Shown here: positions 4,897 through 9,508 of the stretch, one piece after another
How the letters are laid out: each line of letters starts with the position of its first letter
How positions within the stretch are numbered: position 1 is the stretch's first letter
Source: TMED14 sp038145075
Lineage (GTDB): Bacteria > Bacteroidota > Bacteroidia > Flavobacteriales > Schleiferiaceae
NCBI GenBank assembly: GCA_038145075.1
Contig: JAYQOY010000057.1
Coordinates: 1 to 9,508, forward strand
Reading direction: 5' to 3'
Length of the DNA stretch: 9,508 nt
Notes under the pieces: model-generated
Seen by the model: the letters and a program-made list of their open reading frames with translations, nothing else
Database searches by the model: none
Told to the model about the DNA's origin: nothing
Translations under genes and position numbers: made by a program

Positions 4897-7641
4897 ATGG
4901 GCATGTACAGATTCCTCTTTTTTGTTCTGGTCGTTTGTGGATCCGTAGCCTTTGGGCAAACCACATCTTTGAAGGGAAAAGTTTTAGAAAAGTCGTCAAA
5001 AGACCCCGTTTTTAACGCTTTAGTTGAGGCATCTCCTTCGTCACGCGCATTGACGGATGTAGACGGAAACTTTAGCCTTTCACTCGCGACATTCCCATCC
5101 GAAATTTCGGTTTCAGCATTTGGGTATGAACCCCAAAAGATTACTGTTAAAGGCCCAACGCAAAAGCTTGAGATTGTCTTGGTTCCAAATGCAGTCGTAT
5201 TGGATGATGCAGAGATTGTAGCGTCGAAAATCAGTGAAAAACAGAAGCAATCTCCCATTACGGTTGAGGCGTTAGATATCATTAGCATCAAGGAGGCAGC
5301 TGCGCCAAGTTTCTATGAAGCATTGGGAAATATGAAAGGCGTTGATCTCACCTCAGCGAGTATTGGATTTAAGGTGATCAATACACGGGGCTTTAATAGT
5401 ACCAGTCCTGTACGAAGTCTCCAAGTCATTGATGGAGTTGATAATCAAGCACCAGGCTTGAACTTTTCATTGGGCAATTTTTTGGGCGCCAGTGAATTGG
5501 ATGTTCAAAACGTAGAAATAGTTTCTGGCGCAGCCGGTGCACTGTATGGACCTTCGGCTTTTAATGGGGTTATTGCTATTGAGACGAGGAATCCCTATTT
5601 GACCCAGGGGACTACATTTCAAATCAAGGTGGGGGAGCGGGCATTGCGCGAAGTGGCATTCAGGTGGGCAGAGGCCTACAGTCGTGAGGATGGAAGTCCG
5701 TCATGGGCCGTTAAAATCAATGTCTATGGCCTAAAAGTGAATGATTGGGAAGCAACCAACATGAATCCCACCGAGGGATCACGAAGCGCTTTTGGCAATC
5801 CGGGTGGGTACGATGCCGTGAACCGCTATGGGGATGAAATTGCCTACGACAATGGCGGGGATATAAAAACCTATGCGGGAATTGGCACCTATCACCGAAG
5901 GGGAATTGAAGAGGAATACCTAGTGGACTATGGTACGGAAAACGTCAAAGTTGCCACAGCGCTACATTACACGAGCCCCAGAGGAATAGAGGGCATTTAC
6001 AGTATGAATTTTGGAACGGGAACCACCATCTACCAAGGCGATAATCGCTTTAGCCTCAAGGATATCTTGTTTGTGCAAAATAGGTTTGAGATTCGAAAAA
6101 AAGACCAGTGGTTCATTCGTGCGTATTCGACGCACGAAGATGCAGGGAAGACCTATGACGCATACTTTACCGCATTAAAAATGCAGGATTCGGTGCTTCA
6201 CGAGGGCTTTTGGGCCAATCAGTACCGGTCCTTCTGGAACATTTTCCAAAAATCAAAAGTGAAGGCATTGTCGGGCTACCCGTCTGAGTCCCTACCTAAC
6301 GAAGAGTTCTCCGCACAAATGGCCCAACTGTGGGCAGCCTACCCAGAGGCCTTTGCAGAGTTTCACCAGAGCAATAGGAATTGGATGGATGGCGCCTATG
6401 ATCCTGACAGTGCTTTGATTCCTGGGTCTGCAGCATTTGAGGCACTCAAACAGAAAATTGTTACCACACCGTTTCATGAGGGAGGCAGTATGTTTTTTGA
6501 TCGATCCTCATTGAGGCACATCCAGGCTCAGCGGAACGTGGATTTAGGCACGTTAGGCACCCTGTATGTGGGGGAAAACTTTCGTGGGTATACGCCCAAT
6601 TCAAGGGGCACGCTCTTTTCAGATACTGGGGGCGTGCGCTTGCAGGTGCGCGAAGTGGGGGCATTCCTTGGCCATGGAAAAGAGGTGGGCTCATTTATTT
6701 GGAATGCCTCCGTAAGAGCTGATAAGAATCAGAACTTCGATTGGTTGTTTTCTCCCGCTGTTTCCCTGGTGTATAAGCCAAATGACCGAACCGTCTGGCG
6801 TGCTGGCTTGACGTCTGCCATTCGGAACCCAACCCTGCAAGATCAGTACCTCTACTACAACGTAGGTAGAGCCTTGCTTCTAGGGAATTTGCATGGGTAT
6901 GACTCGTTGGTGACGATTGACAACGTAAGCGACTTTTTAGCTGCTTCACCACAGGATCGCTCCACCTGGGTTTGGGAGTATTACAGTATTGCGGGTGTAC
7001 GGCCAGAACAGGTGCGTAGTGTCGAAATTGGCTACCGCGACACCTGGTGGGATCGTGTGTACATCGACGCCACGTACTATTACAGTTGGTACCAGGATTT
7101 TATAGGTTACCACGTTGCACTCAAAATAGACGACAATCCTGGAGGCAGTGCAGCCGATAGACTTCGCTCGGCGCAAGCGTACCGAATTGCGTCCAACGCC
7201 CAAGAAATGGTGACTACACAAGGCTTAAGCGCAGGAGCCAATTATTATTTCAAGCGCTACACCCTTAGCGGGAATTACAGTTGGAATGTCCTCAACTCTG
7301 GAGCGGATGACCCCATTATTCCTGCCTACAACACACCGGCCCACAAGTACAATGTTTCATTAGCCGGTCGCGATTTGCCTTGGAAATGGAAAAATGGCCA
7401 GTTTGGATTTTTAATCAGCCATAAATGGGTTCAAGGATTTCTTTTTGAAGGATCTCCTCAGTTTACAGGTTCAATTCCAAGTTACCGCTTGACAGATGCG
7501 CAACTTTCTTGGAATGCAGATGAGGGCGACTTGGGCGTGAAACTTGGTGCTAGCAATGTCTTTAATCGCCAGGTGGTCCAGGTCTATGGAGGCCCCTCCG
7601 TTGGAAGGCTTATTTACCTAAGTACAACGGTAGAACTCTAA
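4897..7641 (+). CDS. TonB-dependent outer-membrane receptor with N-terminal carboxypeptidase-regulatory-like domain
   Basis: The 914-residue protein should be a ligand-gated outer-membrane channel energised by TonB/ExbBD. A signal peptide (1-20, cut near AFG/Q) is followed by a CarboxypepD_reg-like beta-sandwich (about 24-97, with ALTDVDGNFSLSL and SVSAFGYEPQ). EIVASK near 106-111 may be the TonB box. The plug domain (about 118-232) ends in the hallmark VEIVSGAAGALYGPSAFNGV (206-225). The remaining residues form the beta-barrel, with alternating aromatic strands. The last residue is Leu, not the usual aromatic. A second ATG two codons on (4903) is an equally possible start. Its neighbour is a secreted hydrolase and there is no SusD partner, so it is better called a TonB-dependent receptor than SusC. 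The imported ligand is unknown. Confidence 0.9.
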   Translation: MGMYRFLFFVLVVCGSVAFGQTTSLKGKVLEKSSKDPVFNALVEASPSSRALTDVDGNFSLSLATFPSEISVSAFGYEPQKITVKGPTQKLEIVLVPNAVVLDDAEIVASKISEKQKQSPITVEALDIISIKEAAAPSFYEALGNMKGVDLTSASIGFKVINTRGFNSTSPVRSLQVIDGVDNQAPGLNFSLGNFLGASELDVQNVEIVSGAAGALYGPSAFNGVIAIETRNPYLTQGTTFQIKVGERALREVAFRWAEAYSREDGSPSWAVKINVYGLKVNDWEATNMNPTEGSRSAFGNPGGYDAVNRYGDEIAYDNGGDIKTYAGIGTYHRRGIEEEYLVDYGTENVKVATALHYTSPRGIEGIYSMNFGTGTTIYQGDNRFSLKDILFVQNRFEIRKKDQWFIRAYSTHEDAGKTYDAYFTALKMQDSVLHEGFWANQYRSFWNIFQKSKVKALSGYPSESLPNEEFSAQMAQLWAAYPEAFAEFHQSNRNWMDGAYDPDSALIPGSAAFEALKQKIVTTPFHEGGSMFFDRSSLRHIQAQRNVDLGTLGTLYVGENFRGYTPNSRGTLFSDTGGVRLQVREVGAFLGHGKEVGSFIWNASVRADKNQNFDWLFSPAVSLVYKPNDRTVWRAGLTSAIRNPTLQDQYLYYNVGRALLLGNLHGYDSLVTIDNVSDFLAASPQDRSTWVWEYYSIAGVRPEQVRSVEIGYRDTWWDRVYIDATYYYSWYQDFIGYHVALKIDDNPGGSAADRLRSAQAYRIASNAQEMVTTQGLSAGANYYFKRYTLSGNYSWNVLNSGADDPIIPAYNTPAHKYNVSLAGRDLPWKWKNGQFGFLISHKWVQGFLFEGSPQFTGSIPSYRLTDAQLSWNADEGDLGVKLGASNVFNRQVVQVYGGPSVGRLIYLSTTVEL

Positions 7642-7687
7642 TTTTCATTTTGTTATCGTAATTTAATAATCGCTAAAAAAATCATTT

Positions 7688-9295
7688 ATGAAAAAATTGT
7701 ACACCCTTAAAGTGTTGGCGCTAAGTTTCCTCGTCTCATCGGGATCCTTATTTGCCCAACAGCGCTATTTGGATGAGGTATTCACCTCGTCGCAGATTAT
7801 GCACATTCCTGACGTTGCATATGGCTATAATTTTAGCCAATACGTTCCTGCTGCCATGGGAGGACCCATGGTCATTCCTATGTATACGGACATTTTCATG
7901 CCGGATACTTCCGTCGACCAAGTAGCTTCGCGCCCGGTAATTGTGCTCTTGCACACTGGATCTTTCTTGCCCCCGGGATTGGCTTCTCCCATGGGTTCAC
8001 GAAAAGATTCTGCCATTACGGAGATTGCTACTAGGTTCGCACGCAGAGGCTTTGTTGTGGCTTCAGCTTCCTACCGATTGGGGTGGTTGGCAAACTCCAC
8101 CAATTTGGATCTTCGCCGAGGAACAAATTTGATGGCGGTATACAACGCGGTGCAGGACATTAAGGTGTGCGTTCGTGCTATCCGAGCGTCCAAACTCGCC
8201 CTCGGAGATCCCTACCGTGTTGATCCCAACTTTATTTCACTGGTTGGTGTGGGCTCAGGTGGGTATATTACGCTTGCCTATGCAAGTATTGATAACTACG
8301 GAGAGGTTGCCAACCCATCAAAATTCCAGTACTCAGCTGCTGGAACCGGTATTTTTGGCAATACCATCAGTGCCGGTGATGCCTATGTGGACACGGCCAT
8401 TGTAGGCGATTGGGACGGTTATGGCGGCGAAGCCACCATTATCGGAAGCCATCCAGTTACTGGCCTGCCGCTTATTGACTTGACGCAACCCGGTAGAAAC
8501 ATCCCTCTTTATGCTGGAGTGCCTCATGGTGTCAATCTTGTGGTCAATTTGGGTGGTGCATTAGGGGATTCTGCGTGGGTTGGCCAGGGTGATGCACCCA
8601 TGCTGTCCTTCCATAGCCGTTACGATTTCTTTGCTCCTTACTACCGCGGAATGGTGAATGTGCCTATTGCCGGTAACTTCTTCCCTGTTGTAGAAGTAGC
8701 TGGTAGCCACACCGCCGTGAAAATTGCTAATTCGCTTGGCAACAATTCGGTTTTGGGAGGCGCTAGTCTGATGGATGCGTATTCTGTAAAAGCGCGATCC
8801 AATCCCTACAACATCGGCAACCAAGAGAATATCTACACGTTCAATATGTTGCCCCCTAATGCGACCATGCCATTCCGTGTCAATGCGAATCCATGGGATT
8901 GGTGGGATCCGAATGATCCTCTTTCGGTCAATGAGACGAATCCAAATATCAAGGCGCAGTCCTTGCTCTACATAGACACCGTGATGGCCTTCATGATGCC
9001 CCGAATGGCAAATGCCATGAATGCCGTGGGATATTCGATTGGTCAAGACGAGCAGGAGGCCTTTGCTATCCAGATGAGTCCAAACCCAAGTCAATCGGAT
9101 GTTTGGATTAGGGTTCAGGGCGCTGAGATAACGAGTGTATTGGCGTTGGATATATTGGGACGACCTGTGTACCAAGTTGCCGAGCTACATGCCGGTGCTG
9201 TTCAACTTCCATCCTATGTATGGCCAAGAGGAACCTATTTTGTTCGGGTTGAAACCACTCGTGGAGTTCAGACTCTGAAACTCATTAGAGACTAA
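7688..9295 (+). CDS. Secreted alpha/beta hydrolase with T9SS type A sorting domain
   Basis: The 535-residue protein has a signal peptide (1-23, cut at LFA/QQ), an alpha/beta-hydrolase core (about 60-350) and a T9SS type A C-terminal domain (about 459-535: MSPNPSQSDVWIRV, LDILGRPVYQ, RGTYFVRV, ending LKLIRD). PVIVLLHTGSFLPPG (83-97) is the oxyanion-hole strand, with HTG in place of the usual HGG. GVGSGG gives nucleophile S190; D313 (HSRYDFF) and H341 (AGSHTAV) are well placed to complete the triad. A region of about 100 residues between core and sorting domain, with PWDWWDP (402-408), is unassigned. The product is probably a carboxylesterase or lipase-like enzyme exported across the outer membrane and released or anchored to the surface. 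It lies 46 bases after the receptor gene, in an A/T-rich leader typical of Bacteroidota starts, and is probably in the same transcript. Substrate unknown. Confidence 0.88.
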   Translation: MKKLYTLKVLALSFLVSSGSLFAQQRYLDEVFTSSQIMHIPDVAYGYNFSQYVPAAMGGPMVIPMYTDIFMPDTSVDQVASRPVIVLLHTGSFLPPGLASPMGSRKDSAITEIATRFARRGFVVASASYRLGWLANSTNLDLRRGTNLMAVYNAVQDIKVCVRAIRASKLALGDPYRVDPNFISLVGVGSGGYITLAYASIDNYGEVANPSKFQYSAAGTGIFGNTISAGDAYVDTAIVGDWDGYGGEATIIGSHPVTGLPLIDLTQPGRNIPLYAGVPHGVNLVVNLGGALGDSAWVGQGDAPMLSFHSRYDFFAPYYRGMVNVPIAGNFFPVVEVAGSHTAVKIANSLGNNSVLGGASLMDAYSVKARSNPYNIGNQENIYTFNMLPPNATMPFRVNANPWDWWDPNDPLSVNETNPNIKAQSLLYIDTVMAFMMPRMANAMNAVGYSIGQDEQEAFAIQMSPNPSQSDVWIRVQGAEITSVLALDILGRPVYQVAELHAGAVQLPSYVWPRGTYFVRVETTRGVQTLKLIRD

Positions 9296-9314
9296 GCCAA
9301 ATCCCTTTTCTTCG

Positions 9315-9344
9315 AAACCGCGCCCGCTGGGCGCGGTTTTTTTT
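9315..9344 (+). terminator. Strong intrinsic terminator after the hydrolase gene
   Basis: A perfect 11-bp stem (AAACCGCGCCC with GGGCGCGGTTT) closes a GCT loop, and the T-run extends to 9344. It begins 19 bases after the hydrolase stop codon. On the minus strand the hairpin is followed only by TTTCGAAGAAAAG, so it is a weaker stop for the convergent uvrB, which has no other terminator in the 30 bases between. Confidence 0.92.
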
Positions 9345-9374
9345 GATTTATGAGGGCTACGGATCAGAAGGTTT

Positions 9375-9508
9375 CTACCCCTTCAACTCCACCAACAAAT
9401 CCCTAAGCTGAGCGGCCTTGAGGAAGTCCAGGTCTTTGGCGGCGGCCTCCATGGCTTTGCGGGTTTCGAGGATTTTGGCCTCGCGCTGTTCGGGGGTGAG
9501 GAGGGAGA
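9375..9508 (-). CDS. uvrB: UvrABC excision nuclease subunit B, C-terminal fragment
   Basis: Reading the minus strand from 9506 down to the TAG at 9377-9375 gives 43 codons that end in a UVR motif: ETRKAMEAAAKDLDFLKAAQ followed by LRDLLVELKG-stop. This is the two-helix hairpin through which UvrB contacts UvrC during nucleotide excision repair of damaged DNA. In UvrB the motif is at the extreme C-terminus, as here; in UvrC and ClpC it is internal, which favours uvrB. The gene enters from the right edge, so the helicase domains are outside the window. It converges on the hydrolase gene. Confidence 0.85.
   Translation of the reverse strand, partial: SLLTPEQREAKILETRKAMEAAAKDLDFLKAAQLRDLLVELKG

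Noticed and set aside
4897..7641. Calling the receptor SusC with a SusD partner
   Set aside because: No SusD-like lipoprotein lies downstream; the next gene is an alpha/beta hydrolase with a T9SS domain.

Overview
The window reads as a scaffold from a member of the Bacteroidota, probably a marine-type Flavobacteriales lineage, and probably a draft or metagenome-derived assembly because it contains a 10-base N gap. The taxonomic cues are a GldI-like lipoprotein, a TonB-dependent receptor with an N-terminal carboxypeptidase-regulatory-like domain, a secreted hydrolase ending in a type IX secretion (T9SS) type A sorting domain, dual cyclophilin-FKBP immunophilins, and start codons without Shine-Dalgarno sites. 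No closer identification is possible from the sequence alone.

Left part (1-3397). An 8-bp tandem array at the left edge is followed by ndk (minus strand) with tandem hairpin-plus-T-run terminators. ndk is divergent from a compact three-gene plus-strand operon: nrnA (DHH/DHHA1 oligoribonuclease/pAp phosphatase), a gldI-like degenerate FKBP lipoprotein whose start overlaps the nrnA stop by 4 bases, and a lipoprotein with a complete cyclophilin domain followed by a complete FKBP domain. A strong hairpin terminator closes this operon.

Middle part (3398-4838). This 260-base stretch without a complete gene holds two more arrays of the same 8-bp repeat. Each ends exactly 7 bases before an identical ATG-plus-32-base gene start. 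The first gene start runs into the N gap; the second is intact and encodes a cytoplasmic cyclophilin-FKBP fusion. The doubled start looks more like an unresolved assembly join, possibly between strains with different array lengths, than a real gene duplication. A SemiSWEET-type three-helix sugar transporter follows the fusion gene after 2 bases.

Right part (4839-9508). A 914-residue TonB-dependent receptor and, 46 bases downstream, a 535-residue alpha/beta hydrolase with a T9SS sorting domain form a probable two-gene 'cut outside, import' unit, ended by a perfect 11-bp hairpin terminator. A convergent minus-strand fragment carries the last 43 codons of uvrB, identified by its UVR motif.

The points most worth a second look are the 8-bp CTAG-rich arrays, which carry stop codons in all six frames and sit directly against a start codon; the cluster of three adjacent immunophilin-fold genes with five PPIase-type domains aimed at two compartments; the duplicated gene start around the assembly gap; and the receptor-hydrolase pair.
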